From NCBI GenBank assembly GCA_948470475.1, contig OX419338.1, positions 18,074,030 through 18,138,029 on the forward strand: a DNA stretch of 64,000 bases, written 5' to 3'. A program made the position numbers and the translations under genes. The DNA is from Galaxea fascicularis. Lineage: Eukaryota; Cnidaria; Anthozoa; Scleractinia; Euphylliidae. Positions within the stretch are counted from its first letter, which is position 1; each line of letters opens with the position of its first letter. Below, piece by piece: positions 1-10,873 of the stretch. Under the pieces are notes generated by a model, which was not told the origin of the DNA, did no database searches, and saw nothing but the letters and a program-made list of their open reading frames with translations.

Positions 1-755
1 AATTTCATAACCAACCCCGGGAAATAACTGATATTTAGCCGGGGGAACAGATAAAGTGAGGAACAGATTCGTTTTGTGCCCCTGACTAGCGATAAAAACA
101 ACTGGATCAAGAACGGTTCGCGTGCACATCTCTTTCGTTCAAATGAACCATCACACCGCATTCGCATTACAGGTGACAACCGACGGTAAATTTTAATTAG
201 AGATGACAGGAACTTGTCAATGCGCCGTCAGAGGTTAATGAGATTCAAAAATAATTTTTCTCTTTATCTTAAAAAGTAAAAAAGCTTTTTTCCCCATTCT
301 TTTTTCAAAATATACATCTCAGTCCTCTCAATTTGAACAGCAAAAAAAATTTTTTTTCTATTTTTCGTCAAAATCCACCTACCATGATACCTTAACACAA
401 TTTTTGCATCCACTGTTAAATGACTCATCTCTTGGGGTATCTGTGAAAAAAATTTGCTTTTGCACAACTTTTATGATTGGTTTTTATCTGACAATTAACA
501 TCACCAGGAAAGGATTGTGGGAAAAAGCAGTTGTCAAAGCTAGTTGTAAAGTCAAGTAGAACTAAAATAAAAACAATTCATGTTGCTTCTGACAAACAAC
601 TTTTTCACCACCCTTTAGTTAAACATTTTCTAAAATCACTCTAGTTGATGATAAATAGTACAGAATTATAAAATTTTAATACATTAATTTTTAGCAGGTT
701 GGGCAAAGCTTTCAACCCTTATATTTACAAATAGAAAGAACACATTTTGAAGTTA
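1..755. other. No recognisable gene
   Basis: AT-rich sequence with homopolymer runs. I see no reading frame with a recognisable domain, no terminal repeats and no RNA gene. The 3' end of the decayed minus-strand gene described next could reach into this stretch. Confidence 0.4.
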
Positions 756-2173
756 TTACGGTTGATCCCTTTGCATTAGAGCAGGGGGTAATTCCACAGG
801 GGCTCTGTGATATTTTGCTCTGGCAGTTAACTGCCCTGTCTGTGGCATGGATGTTCGGTCCGAAACAAATACACCTGGGTCACCTCGATGTGATATGACA
901 ATTCTGTCAAGTCTTTCAGTGTTGCCTTCTCCAGATGGCTGATTGAATGATAGCAGCTCAAATTCACTGAAACGATCATTTGCTCCAGTCCAGTAAAAAA
1001 AAAAGATAAATCTGGATAATACACTTATTAAATTCATTCAGAATTTTTGGCTGCTCATCAGTCAGCTGCTTCACGTCAAATGCTTCTCCAACCACCTCAT
1101 GCATAGTGGCAATAATCCCTTCAACATCATCTGTTGCTCATCCATTCTTGGTGCTGGACTTTCAAAGCATTTGCTAAGGTGATATACCAGGTTGTGTTTT
1201 CCTTCTTTATACGATGTTTCCATTGCCCTTACACTTGAAGGAAGGAAATCAGCTTTTACAAATTTAAAGAAATCCAAACCTCCATCATCTACCAATGTAA
1301 GCTTGAACAAGTCGTTAAGGATTTGGGACTTGAGTCTGACAGACATTAAACTTTTGAAACAGGATAGAAACTCCTTTAATTTACAAAATCGGTGACAATG
1401 ACACATCTTCTGGAATAATCCTTTTGGGTGGGGTGTTGGTAGAAGATTCTTGGAAAGTTCCAGAGTCAAGCACATAATCAACATGCATTGCTGCTTCTGC
1501 TTCTGACAAAGATTTGTACTCTTTCATCAAGTGTGTATTTACTCGTGAGGGACAGGATGTACCTAAACAACAAACCATGACACAGTAATTACTATGGTGC
1601 TAGCATCTCATTGGAATATATTTCACTTCTAAAATGTAGTTAAGCTTCTTGTTAGTATCCCCCAATAAGAATGGTGAATCATTTCCAGGCTATCAGGTTT
1701 GACACTTTAATAAAGTTCCCATCTCATCATCACAATATTAATATCAGCACATAGTTAACAATTTCATTTCACTGGAAGTTGAACAGGAATGTGCCAAGAG
1801 TGAAAAGGCTTATTTTTTTCAATGACACTAACAACAACATTGTTAGATACAAACAAATTATACAAATTTAGCGAATTGACCAAACCTGTTCTCGAGGAAA
1901 TGCAGGTCTTGTTCACAGAATTTGCACAGGCATTCCAGACGATTTCATTTTTCATTGTGGGCTATCTGTCAGTCCAGGCGTCCTCCCAAGATAAACAAAA
2001 TTAATATGCTGTACTAGGGCTGAAATTTCTTGTGTGGACCATTCTCTTGGAATGCATACTGGGTTTGGGTCCGAGAAGAGGCTTTTTCTTGAAGAACCTT
2101 GCACAGGTACGCGCTTGTTAGCAAGCTTTCCCGGTGTGTTACCATCTGAAACAATAGGCCTTTTGGAGGCCAT
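756..2173 (-). pseudogene. Decayed gene with Myb/SANT-like N-terminus
   Basis: Reading leftward, an ATG at 2173 opens a basic N-terminus (MASKRPIVSDGNTPG...) followed by a Myb/SANT-like trihelix pattern: PREWSTQEISALVQHI, then NEIVWNACANSVN and SSRTG. A frameshift lies near 1955. A clean intron follows, with the donor at 1885 and the acceptor at 1563. The split glycine codon joins SRTG to TSCPSRVNTHLMKEY in phase, as expected for an RT...C..KV motif. Downstream are a segment of about 85 residues around KEFLSCFKSLMSVRL (1395-1192) and a third piece ending near HRAPVELPPAL (about 800), joined only through frameshifts. The family resembles uncharacterised multi-copy cnidarian proteins I recall. 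The Myb/SANT start suggests DNA binding, as in Harbinger partner proteins, but no transposase domain is visible. I treat it as a pseudogene of unknown function. Confidence 0.45.
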
Positions 2174-3600
2174 GTTGCCTCGAGGAAACGACCAAAAACA
2201 TTAAGATGTCAAGGGGTGCGTTGGGGCGCGATCATTTCTAGCTGTAGATTAAAAGTGAAAGAAACATTTTAGGTACAAATTAACGTTAGAACAAACAGAA
2301 CAGGGAAGTTTCAGGCTCGAAACAAATGGTCTCAAATTACAACTCGAACACACGTGTTTGTGTTCCTCCTATAAAAAATAGCACCACAGAATTTACTTCC
2401 ACTGTAAACCTACTTCAAATGTTTTTAAAGGCAGCAAAAAAGTTGCTATTGAAAAAAGAAGGCAAAAAAAATCCACGTTGTGATGAAAAAAGACATTGCA
2501 ATACTCACCCAACTCGCACTTTTCCGCCGCCATCTTGAAAATTATACATCCACAATGCTACGCGATCGTAGTGCGTACACCACCTGGGCTTGGGTCAAAA
2601 GGCCGAGTAAAACATTCTTCGAAATGAACTGAGTTTATGTAAACAACGTGCCTGTGGGCCAGGATCGACGTTCTTTCTCTTCGTTCCTACGCGAAATGGA
2701 TCCCTAGTACTGTCTTCACGCGAATGCTGCAAAATTCCTGCCTGCCTCTTTATTTGAGTGGTTGCTGCCACCCTGAACAACGCAACAACTTCCCACCACT
2801 GAAAAAACAAAACTCTTTTCCTACATAGGAGTCGATTGGGAGCGCTTGAAGTGAGTGAAATCATATGAGAAATTAGCCATGTGGTGCTGCGACTTGAGAA
2901 AATGACATCACTTGGTTTTCCAGGGTAACCAGGCCGCAGGAACATGGCGTTCAATGGCGAACCAAAATTTACGGATTTTGAGCGCAAAAAAAAAGACTTT
3001 CCTTCATCGTATGAGGATATTATTTGGGGATCATGTACTTTATGATGTTAACTATCAATCAAGCGAAAAGGGAAGGTATTCGATAATTTGATCGTAGTAG
3101 CACTTTAAAACAGGTTACACTTAAGGGGAGTATTAATCTTAGAAACCCCTTCTTTTGGAAACCCAAATTAAGTTAAGCATTAATTTACTTAAACTTTGTT
3201 GAACTGTGTTGAAAGTTTAGTTAACAAATGTTTTACACTGTTTTCCAACATGACTTTGTGATGCAGAAAACTTGTTTCTTTATTTCAGTACAAAAATCAT
3301 ACTTCACTTGTTTACTTTTGCATGTTGAGTGAACTCTCTGAGATTCTTCGCTTGGGTGAGGAGACTTATACATTGAAGTACAGTGAAAGTTACTATGGGA
3401 ACAAATTTCATGTAGCTTAGTACACGATAGTGGAAAGCAATAGTGTACCTCTGAGGCAAGCATTTGAATTGTTGGTTGATAAGAAATATGTCTCGTTTAT
3501 GCTAACTGTGACAATTAATTATTTTAACAGTGGCCATTTTGAAAATAACAGATGGGGTTTACAAAGTGTTTGACTCGCATAGTAGACATTTAGAAGGTAT
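2174..3600. other. No supported gene
   Basis: A minus-strand 130-codon frame at 2595-2987 has no motif, biased composition and no splice context, so I do not call it. No repeats with matched ends were found. Confidence 0.35.
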
Positions 3601-3680
3601 GAATGACGCTTTGGGAACGTGTGTGTTAATAGAGTTGGATCCTGATTATTAATGATGGTAATGGTGTAATATGCCCGTGA

Positions 3681-4860
3681 GAATGATGAGTTGGATTCTC
3701 TTGACCACCTGTTGGAGTATTTGGAGACCATGTACGAAGGAAGAAATGATGTGCTATTTGAACTTAAAGGTGTTGAAATTTTGACAAATGAAATAGCAAT
3801 GAAAGTGTATGAAGATCAAATAATAGTTTAGCATCATTAAATGCTGGATTTGGAGAAACAATGGCTTAACAGGGAAGGACGAATTTTTGCTGTTGTAAAA
3901 ACTATTGTTTTTTGTGTATGTATGCAATTTGTTTTTAGGTTATTAAAGGAACTCAATATTGGGATGAAGAGACATTGGAGTCTGTGATTGAAAATGGAAA
4001 CAAAGGTTATGAAAAAGTAAAAAAGGAGACACATTCTATGTTATGTGATGATGTAAATGGTGTGAATATATTAGATGCAACTGTAAAAGTTCATCTTAAG
4101 AAGGTGTATGAAGGAATTGTGAAGGTTGAAGCACAATGTTTAATTGAAGACATAAGGGTTACTGTAGAAGAAAATCAAGAACTTAATACTGGGTTCCTGG
4201 TGATTTTGTCAAGTAGTTATCATTTTGCTTGTATTTTAGAAGAGAAAGTTTAAGTAAGATAACTTATTGTTTGTTTGGAATTGATGATAGGAGAGAAAAA
4301 GGTTATTTTTATGAAACAATACAAGATAAGAGAAAAGCAATGCAATGTGTTTACAGTGAAGCTAGACAGAGCAGGAATGGAGGCTGTGGGATATACATGT
4401 AAAATACAGTTTATTAGATGCAGTTGTGAATTATCCAACAGAGAAATTCAGCTTGTCATGCATAGGCACAAATCTGTAAAGAAAAAGATGAAATACACAG
4501 ACCAGAAGCTGCAATATCGTGCTCATACAGAACCAGCAAAAACAGAGAGCTCGTGCTCACATAGAACCAGCAAAACAAAGAGCTTCTTTAGATTCTCGAG
4601 CTGAAAGATATGAGAACATGGAGCCAAACGAGGAGAGACAATTAAGCACTGAAAAAGCTGAGAAGTACAAACAATTTAAACAAGAAAATCGTGAGTGCTA
4701 TAATATTGTAGGAAAAGAAGAAGTGAAGAAATATAATGACATGAAACCGAATTCAAACTCACCTGGACCCTCTGCTACGAAAGAACCAGGCAGGTTTTTG
4801 TCCAGGTCGCAGCTGCACCCAGCAAATCCATATTTTGTGAAGAATCATGGAGGGCTTTAG
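3681..4860 (+). pseudogene. N-terminal part of a Helitron-type protein, decayed
   Basis: Broken plus-strand reading frames carry ELDSLDHLLEYLETMYEG (about 3690), YWDEETLESVIENGNKGYEKV (about 3960-4015), then GFLVILSSSYHFACILEE (about 4190-4245) and a lysine/glutamate-rich linker (KAEKYKQFKQENRECYN, about 4650-4700). The middle resembles the OTU-like or cysteine-protease-like region that precedes the helicase in large cnidarian Helitron/PIF1 proteins. The linker is the same type as the repeats at 7.7 kb. Several stops and frameshifts separate the pieces. Identification is from recalled family resemblance; no Rep HUH motif is visible here. Confidence 0.4.
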
Positions 4861-5104
4861 AGAACACCAACTCCCATTGATTGCCACCTTTGTGGATTTC
4901 AAGGAGGCCTTTGATTCCATCAATAGGTCTGTGATGTTCTCTATTCTATGTCATTATGTTATCCCAGAAACCATGGTCAACGCAATCCAGGTGCTGTATA
5001 CCAACTCAACTAATGTCGAAATCAATGGAAGGCAAGATCAATGCCTTTGGTACCTCATGTTATAGAATTATGCTCAACATCAAGAGAATTGATAGGGTGT
5101 TAAA
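4848..5104 (+). pseudogene. LINE reverse-transcriptase scrap, internally deleted
   Basis: The frame starting at 4847 contains IATFVDFKEAFDSINRSVMF, the RT motif A block (F-x-D-F-x-x-A-F-D-S), with both conserved aspartates. It then jumps to TSCYRIMLNIKRIDRV in a second frame, which in related elements lies several hundred residues further on. The copy therefore lost the middle of the RT domain, including the catalytic xADD box, through an internal deletion near 5030. It abuts the Helitron remnant on the left and a TGTGAC-ended repeat on the right. Confidence 0.6.
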
Positions 5105-5360
5105 TGTGACCTTCCACGGGAAACGTACACTAACGCTTAGCCGTTTAAATGGCCTAAGCCGTTTGTTATCCGTTCGTTTGCCGTTTAAACGCCGTGAGAA
5201 AGCGTTTGAGGCATTCATTTTACCATTTGAACAGCAGGCGCTATCCGTTTAGTTAATCCATTCACCCGTTTAACTCGTTCGCATTGATCGAAATCGTTTT
5301 CATGTCCATTTAAACGTAAAAAGAAACGCAGCATTTGAAACCGTTGAAATGCTGGGTCAC
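5105..5360. repeat. Short TGTGAC-ended repeat with GCCGTTTAAACG motifs
   Basis: The left end (TGTGACCTTCCACGGGAAAC) resembles the left end of the larger element at 10874 (TGTGACTTCTCACGCGAAAA). The interior repeats variants of GCCGTTTAAACG, and a GGTCAC occurs at 5355-5360. I infer a short, diverged relative of that family. The right boundary is a guess and no target duplication is convincing. Confidence 0.3.
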
Positions 5361-6024
5361 GATGGTCCATCCAAATTGCTATCGTTGTAGTCGTTCTAGT
5401 ATGTTTAAGTGAATCGAAAGTGAACCAGCACGGTGCTCGAATCGGAATTTGTGAGAGTACGATACATAATTATTATGCCAGCAAGAAGGCAGTATCCCAG
5501 TAACCATCGAGCGTTTCCAGTCAAGCCAATATTATTTTGCGACAAATGATAATTGTAGAAAAAACAACACTCTTAACTGTAAGTTATAAAGAAGACATAG
5601 TGTCCATATGACGTGCCTGAGGAGAAAGCGCAGTGATTGAATGCTGCAATCTTCGACAATACAGCGTTCATCGATGTTCGATAGTCACTGGATGGTGTTC
5701 GCGAATTCAGAGCATCTACTGTATGTACGCTATTGCTAGTGTCTTTAAGTCTTGTCATAGTTAACCTCAATATTCAACGCTTTCAGGCATATTCTAACTG
5801 AACAACAGCTCATAAAATCATTTATAACTCAAGTCCTGCGCCTGAAAAGGAAACGGCATCATTGTTGATCGGTCTTTACTTTTGACAAACATCATGTGAC
5901 GATGTTCATGTCATGTTGAAAAGTCGCCCACGCGAAGGGAATAATTATTTTGCAGGGTTAAAACCGCAGGGAATATTTGCACTTCAAATCGAACACCAGA
6001 TAAACTGAAAGGTTGATGCCGAAC
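5361..6024. other. No recognisable gene
   Basis: Unassigned sequence between a repeat and a SINE. There are no long frames and no paired ends. Confidence 0.4.
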
Positions 6025-6025
6025 C

Positions 6026-6350
6026 GCTGACCTGTTGGCTCAGTTGGTAGAGTGCCGGACTACCGTGTGGGAGGTCGTGGGTTCAAAGCCCAGGCCGGAC
6101 CAACACTCAGGGTCTTTAAATAACTGAGGAGAAAGTGCTTCCTTTGCAATGACATCTATAAATGGTTAGACTTTCTAGTCTTCTCGGATAAGGATGATAA
6201 GCCGGAGGTCCCGTCTCACAACTCTTCACAATTAATTCTGTGGGACGTAACGAACCCTGGCTGTGACCACCCCTAGTGCTGCCCTTGTAGAGGGCCACAA
6301 GTTTATTAGTTGCTACAACTATTCCGTGCCACCCTCTTTAAATAAAGTGT
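6026..6350 (+). mobile_element. tRNA-derived SINE
   Basis: The head has RNA polymerase III promoter boxes: an A box in TTGGCTCAGTTGGTAGAGTG (6034-6053) and a B box GGTTCAAAGCC (about 6080-6090), spaced as in a tRNA. The tRNA-like part is followed by a non-tRNA body running through AACTGAGGAGAAAGTGC and ending in an AT-rich tail near 6350. The tRNA-like part has no proper acceptor stem or 3' end, so it is a SINE rather than a tRNA gene. I recall very similar SINE bodies from coral genomes, which supports the organism call. Confidence 0.75.
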
Positions 6351-6480
6351 ATTAATTCTTAACGTGGCATTCAATCGAAGATCCATTTAAAATACAAGTG
6401 CTAACCGCCAAATAATTTTCCAGTAATACAGCTTTAGAGCGACCAGCATCTGCAGCCGGGATTTCGTGTGCTAACAGCAA

Positions 6481-6558
6481 CAGTCACGCTGTTTGCTCCA
6501 CGCTGATTGGATGCATTCTTTACCATCATCCAATCAGCGTGGAGTAACAGCGTGACTG
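6481..6558. repeat. Hairpin, about 32-bp arms
   Basis: CAGTCACGCTGTTTGCTCCA... at 6481-6513 is matched by its near-perfect reverse complement at 6527-6558 around a 13-base loop. It is a foldback remnant or a very short MITE; no target duplication is clear. Confidence 0.7.
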
Positions 6559-7356
6559 CGGATGAGCTTTCAGAATGCCACAAATGCAAGTCGTTCGATC
6601 ACTAAGTTAACGTAAAATGACTTTCAAGGAGCATTCAAACATCTAACAAGGAGTTTCGTCAGTTTAACGGAGGGGTGTTTCAGTGAACATCAAAACAGCG
6701 TGGTACAAAATATCTTGTTGTCATAAATTAATCATTATGTGATGCGGTCGTGGTCAATTACGGCCGTGAATACTTGATGAAAGGTTTTCACATGGGTGAA
6801 CAGTTTATTGTGTCGACCTCAGTACGTTTTTAAAACATCTTCCACATAAACTTTACTCACAGCACTTTACTTTCCAATAAAAACATAGTAGCAGTCCCCT
6901 CTACTAACTATGACAGAAACGTACTACCAGTAGGTAAGTTATAAAATCGAATGTTGACACGTTTCTGACGTAAAAAAAACGTGTTTCTTGTCAGTCTGCA
7001 TTTTGTCCGCAGTCTGCAGTCTGCATTTTGTACTGACTGATGCGGGAATGCATGCCAGGCCGCATGTTTGTAAAGATTACAAATCAATCAACAGTTCGAA
7101 ATATGATCCACATCTTTTTCGCAAGCATTATTTTAATTACAAAGGTTTAAAACTTACTAAACGGGCTGAATAATTTATGTAGAATCGACCGGACAGGGAA
7201 GAAGAAACCCTTGAAAAGCGCTTCATTCTGCATGCCAATCGGTGGACACTTTGTTGAAGTCTTTACACGTCACAAAGTAAAAAGTCGGCCGGTATATCTG
7301 GTAACCAAAATTGTATCCTTCTTTAGCAAAAACTACACAATACTTGTTGGATTGAA
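6559..7356. other. No gene; small direct repeats
   Basis: CAGTCTGCATTTTGT-like units recur around 6993-7040. Otherwise nothing is recognisable. Confidence 0.35.
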
Positions 7357-7690
7357 GAGAGAAGGCGAAGAAGATGTATTATGCCGGAGCAAAGGTCGGG
7401 AGGATATGAAAGTGAGTTAATGAAATTAATCACAACGCTTTCTTCACCTGTGTGTTAGCATCTGTGCTCGTGTGTTGTAACTAAACTTTGTTCGTCCGCT
7501 TAAGCATTGATTAAGCATTTTAAGTGCGAGAGAAGGCAAAGAAAATTGTGTTTTACCGGAGAAGAGGTTGAGACGATTTGAACTGATTCAATAAAAAATC
7601 ACAACGCTTTGTTTGGCTGTTCAGCATTGCGCCCATCCACTCGTTATTATGTTCGTCAGTGTTCATGCTTGCCGTTCGTAAAATTTATTT
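7357..7690. repeat. Tandem duplication, two diverged copies of about 170 bp
   Basis: GAGAGAAGGCGAAGAAGATG at 7357 and GAGAGAAGGCAAAGAAAATT at about 7528 begin two copies. Both contain a CCGGAG segment and AATCACAACGCTTT (about 7429 and about 7599), with many substitutions between them. Confidence 0.5.
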
Positions 7691-7693
7691 ATT

Positions 7694-8110
7694 TCGTAAA
7701 ATGCTGAGAAGTACAAGCGTATGAAACAAGATGAGCGTGAAAAGTACAACAATACGAGGACACAAAATGCTGAAACGTATAAGCGTATGAAACAAGATGA
7801 GCCTGAAAAGTACAACATTATGAGGACAGAAAATGCTGAGAAATATAAACGTTTGAAAGTAAATGATGCTAATATGTATCATGCTTGTAGAGAAAAATGT
7901 GCTCAGAAATGCAAATCAATGGACATGAATGAAAAGGAAAAATATATAAACAAGCAGAAACTGTCATACAAACAAAAGTCGTCAACAAAACACTCATTGG
8001 ACTATTATAATGAACAATTTAATGTTGCTGTCAAGGATGGTCCTTACTACATTTGTAATTTGTGTAATAGACTTCTGTATCATGTTATGTATATCAATAA
8101 AATGCAATAA
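7694..8110 (+). pseudogene. Helitron-type linker repeats plus Cys-rich segment
   Basis: An open frame carries a repeated block of about 21 residues (variants of AEKYKRMKQDEPEKYN, 63-bp units) followed by KHSLDYYNEQFNVAVKDGPYYICNLCNRLLY in pieces, ending at 8110. The lysine/tyrosine-rich repeats followed by a YxCxxCxRxLY cysteine motif are what I recall upstream of the helicase-like N-terminal domain of cnidarian Helitron proteins. There is no start context and the C-terminus is missing. It matches the linker of the fragment at 3.7-4.9 kb, so the two may come from one broken copy or from two. Confidence 0.45.
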
Positions 8111-8701
8111 AAAATAGGGGTCACCATGCTCGTTTTTCCATAATGTAGATGAACCTTAGAGCTACTTTGTGACCGATGAGGTCCTCATTACTTAACCTTA
8201 GTTCACAGAAAGGGACACTAGAATTTCTAAAAACAGCTCTTCTTGGGTTAAATTATTAGAGAAGTCCAACAAAAAAGATGCTGAACTTACATTATAAATC
8301 GTCTTAGTCGAACAGGAATTAATATTATGTAACAAAATTAAGAATTTGCTGCTTGCGTACATACCCACGATTACCAAAAGAGGTGTTCTTAACAGCAATA
8401 AAATCAAAATATTTTAACGCACAATTTTAAACTTTCTTTCAAATGGAAATATATTGTAGTTTATCTTATGTCATTTAAATTCATGCATTCAAAGCTAGGG
8501 GTCATCGTGCTCATTGCCGAACTAGTGATCCTCAAGGCGCCAAAATCCTCTCGTAAAAGCTTTATGACCGAGATAAGACTGAGTCAAGTTTATGTCCAAG
8601 TAAGATCCCAAGACAGCGATTATCTTATCTGTTCAGTAAGAAAGCCCCAGAGGCATTTTATAGGTCTTGCAACCTACAAGAGACTTCACAAGGACTCACA
8701 A
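8111..8701. other. No gene; CTAGGGGTCA-type repeat motif
   Basis: TAGGGGTCACCATGCTCGTT (8116) and TAGGGGTCATCGTGCTCATT (about 8498) are related direct copies about 380 bp apart. The rest is unassigned. Confidence 0.35.
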
Positions 8702-8703
8702 TA

Positions 8704-9094
8704 GAGTTCTAAAGTGATGACGTCACAAAAATAAAAGTTTTGAAATTATGGGATATGATGCCATATTCTTATAGAGCATCCTAAAAGACGCCCTCATCCC
8801 AAAAATTAGCTCCGAATTGCAATTCCCGGTAGAGATATAAGGGATCAAAGTTTGATGGCATTCCATACAAACCCTTCAAAATTTGTTTCAGTTCCTTCAG
8901 TTTAGAACTGACTCAAAATTAGAGAGATTATATGGGGCAGTATCAAATTTCAATCCTTCATATTTCAGCTGGGAATTACAATTAAGAGCTAAGTTTTGGC
9001 AAGGACCCTTCTTTAAGAATACTCCATTCGAAAATGGCGCCCAATCCCATAATTTCAGAAATTTAATTTTTTGTGACGTCACACTTTAGAACTC
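8704..9094. mobile_element. 391-bp MITE with long TIRs, TA target site
   Basis: The ends pair over about 50 bp: GAGTTCTAAAGTGATGACGT... at 8704 and the reverse complement of ...ACGTCACACTTTAGAACTC at 9094. Pairing continues through AAATTATGGGA. Both sides are flanked by TA (8702-8703 and 9095-9096). There is no coding capacity. The TA duplication and TIRs suggest a Tc1/mariner-mobilised non-autonomous element. Confidence 0.8.
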
Positions 9095-9349
9095 TATTCC
9101 ACAACTCATCTTCCCAGGCAGTGAAAATGTCGCACTAAAATAGTTCTATATGAGAACCAACACTCCTTTTTCAGGACGCTTGATACAATTGTAGATCTAT
9201 TGAGCCTCTTTTCTTGCAAAACGACCTTGTTTATGCTTAGTTCCTTGGCTGGCAATAAAATCCGCCGCCATTTTAGTCATTTTTGATATCGCAATATTAT
9301 GCGCACTAGGGGTGGGTAATGCAAAACAGAGAAATTACCTTCAGCGAAA

Positions 9350-9401
9350 CGCAGGATCTTTTTTCATTTTCAAACCGTTTGAAAATAAAAAAGATCCTGC
9401 G
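9350..9401. repeat. Near-perfect 52-bp palindrome
   Basis: CGCAGGATCTTTTTTCATTT and CAAACCG on the left pair with CGGTTTGAAAATAAAAAAGA and TCCTGCG on the right, with one unpaired base and almost no loop. It would extrude as a cruciform or form an RNA hairpin. No function is evident. Confidence 0.75.
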
Positions 9402-9997
9402 TTAAGGCTTAACGTCTATTTTACCCTCGATATAACATATGAGCTGATCTCTTGCGCGAACACCACTTTCTTTATTTCAGTCTCCTTTACTTTGCTTAAC
9501 ATAACCTTTACCTTAATGTGGTTCCACCAAAAAAGAAGGAGTATTAAAAAATTTCTCTAACTTCGTCCAGGCGATTTGAATTGTGTACTTGGCTATTTTA
9601 AGGCTACAGTTCCACTGTATAGTTTATGCGAATTTCAAAGCCATTGTTGACTAACTCGAGCCACATTTGAAGAGCTCTGTCGGGAAGTGGTTAACACAGG
9701 ACAAATTCCGCTTAGTAATAGAGGTAGAAAGCGTATACCTCCTGACCTTCCCAAAGGATGAACCCGACTTTTGAACCATTGAAAAACAAAAACGCGGGAA
9801 AATGCACGAAAAAATTTTCAACATGTTTTTGTGTCAACGCTATGCAGACACATACCAGTCATCGCCGTACAACAATGCATTAACATCTCTGATAAATCTG
9901 TCGTTGTTTATCCAAATTGAGCATTGAAATATTGAGATTGCATCCTCGCCATGTCGGCCATGATGGGTCGAGCAAGTAACAGAATTGGGAACAAGAA
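9402..9997. other. No recognisable gene
   Basis: No motif-bearing frame and no paired ends. Confidence 0.35.
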
Positions 9998-10143
9998 ACT
10001 CGGTAAATGGAACGGTAAATTTCGGTCGGGATATTCCGACCAGAATATCAGGACCACCTCCAGAGGTGGTCCCAAATATTCTGGTCAGAAGAAACTGAAA
10101 CGGACCTTTCCATTTGATTTCCGACCGAAATTTCCGGAATCTT
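9998..10143. repeat. Foldback element centred on GGACCACCTC
   Basis: The left arm has AAATTTCGGTCGG, CCGACCAGAATAT and GGACCACCTC in order. The right arm has their reverse complements (GAGGTGGTCC, ATATTCTGGTC, CCGACCGAAATTT), with a short insertion of about 25 bp on the right. The near-zero loop near 10062 is typical of a foldback MITE. Confidence 0.7.
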
Positions 10144-10727
10144 TGGCATAATGGAAAGCACCCTTTACCTCTGAATCTGGTAAGCGGGGAAACTCCCCAG
10201 AGACCAGATATGAACTGCAAACACGTTTGGACAAACAGTGAACCGCAAGGTAATTTTTTCATATCAAATCAAAATCTATGGAACCTATCCACAGACTTCA
10301 AATGGATTATATCGGGCCTCTGTCATTGTGTTACAGATCAACTACATGACAATGGCCAAATCCTCTTCAAAAATTACACCCGAACCAAGTACTTGAAATG
10401 GTCTGAAACGATGGTGCAACATTTATCACAGCTGAAATCATTCTGTGTCACGTAACAAGTTAATAGTCACGCAAATGTAAACCCATTATGCCGACAGCCA
10501 CAGAGCACTTTGTATACTATGGCCTGGGTAAAATGCAGCTTGATTTTAAGAAAAATATAAAGGTCTAGGGTATGTCACAACATATCTTCATGAAAATATA
10601 ACCTGGATGTGATGAAATGGTAGATTTCCCCGACTGATCAAACAAATCGAAGGGCTGGTCATTTGGTGTTTGGGATGTTTATTTCTACCAAATACCATCC
10701 ATGTCCAATACACTCAACTAGACTCTA
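10144..10727. other. No recognisable gene
   Basis: A frame at 10114-10455 lacks any motif and overlaps the foldback. I see nothing else. Confidence 0.35.
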
Positions 10728-10873
10728 GTTGTCAAATCTAAGAGTCCACTGGAGTTATTCGAAGTCTAGTCGTTAAACGAAACCGGAAGTCCAAAACTAT
10801 TGTCAACTGGAGTCCAGTCCACTGGAGTTACCAGAAGTCTAGTCATGAAATGAGACCGAAAGTCGAAACAATA
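10728..10873. repeat. CCACTGGAGT/GTCTAGTC direct repeats, left half
   Basis: Units built from GTCCACTGGAGTTA followed by AGTCTAGTC and GAAACCGGAAGTC repeat here. The same unit resumes at 12620-12700, to the right of the TA-flanked element, so the element split an older repeat. Confidence 0.55.

Noticed and set aside
2595..2987. 130-codon minus-strand frame as a gene
   Set aside because: No domain, no splice context and no convincing composition; likely chance.
4847..5065. Functional reverse transcriptase
   Set aside because: Only the motif A block remains; the catalytic xADD box is deleted.
6026..6105. tRNA gene
   Set aside because: A and B boxes are present but the acceptor stem and 3' end do not fold as a tRNA, and a SINE body follows directly.
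8883..9089. Overlapping plus and minus frames as small genes
   Set aside because: They lie within the right arm of the 391-bp MITE.
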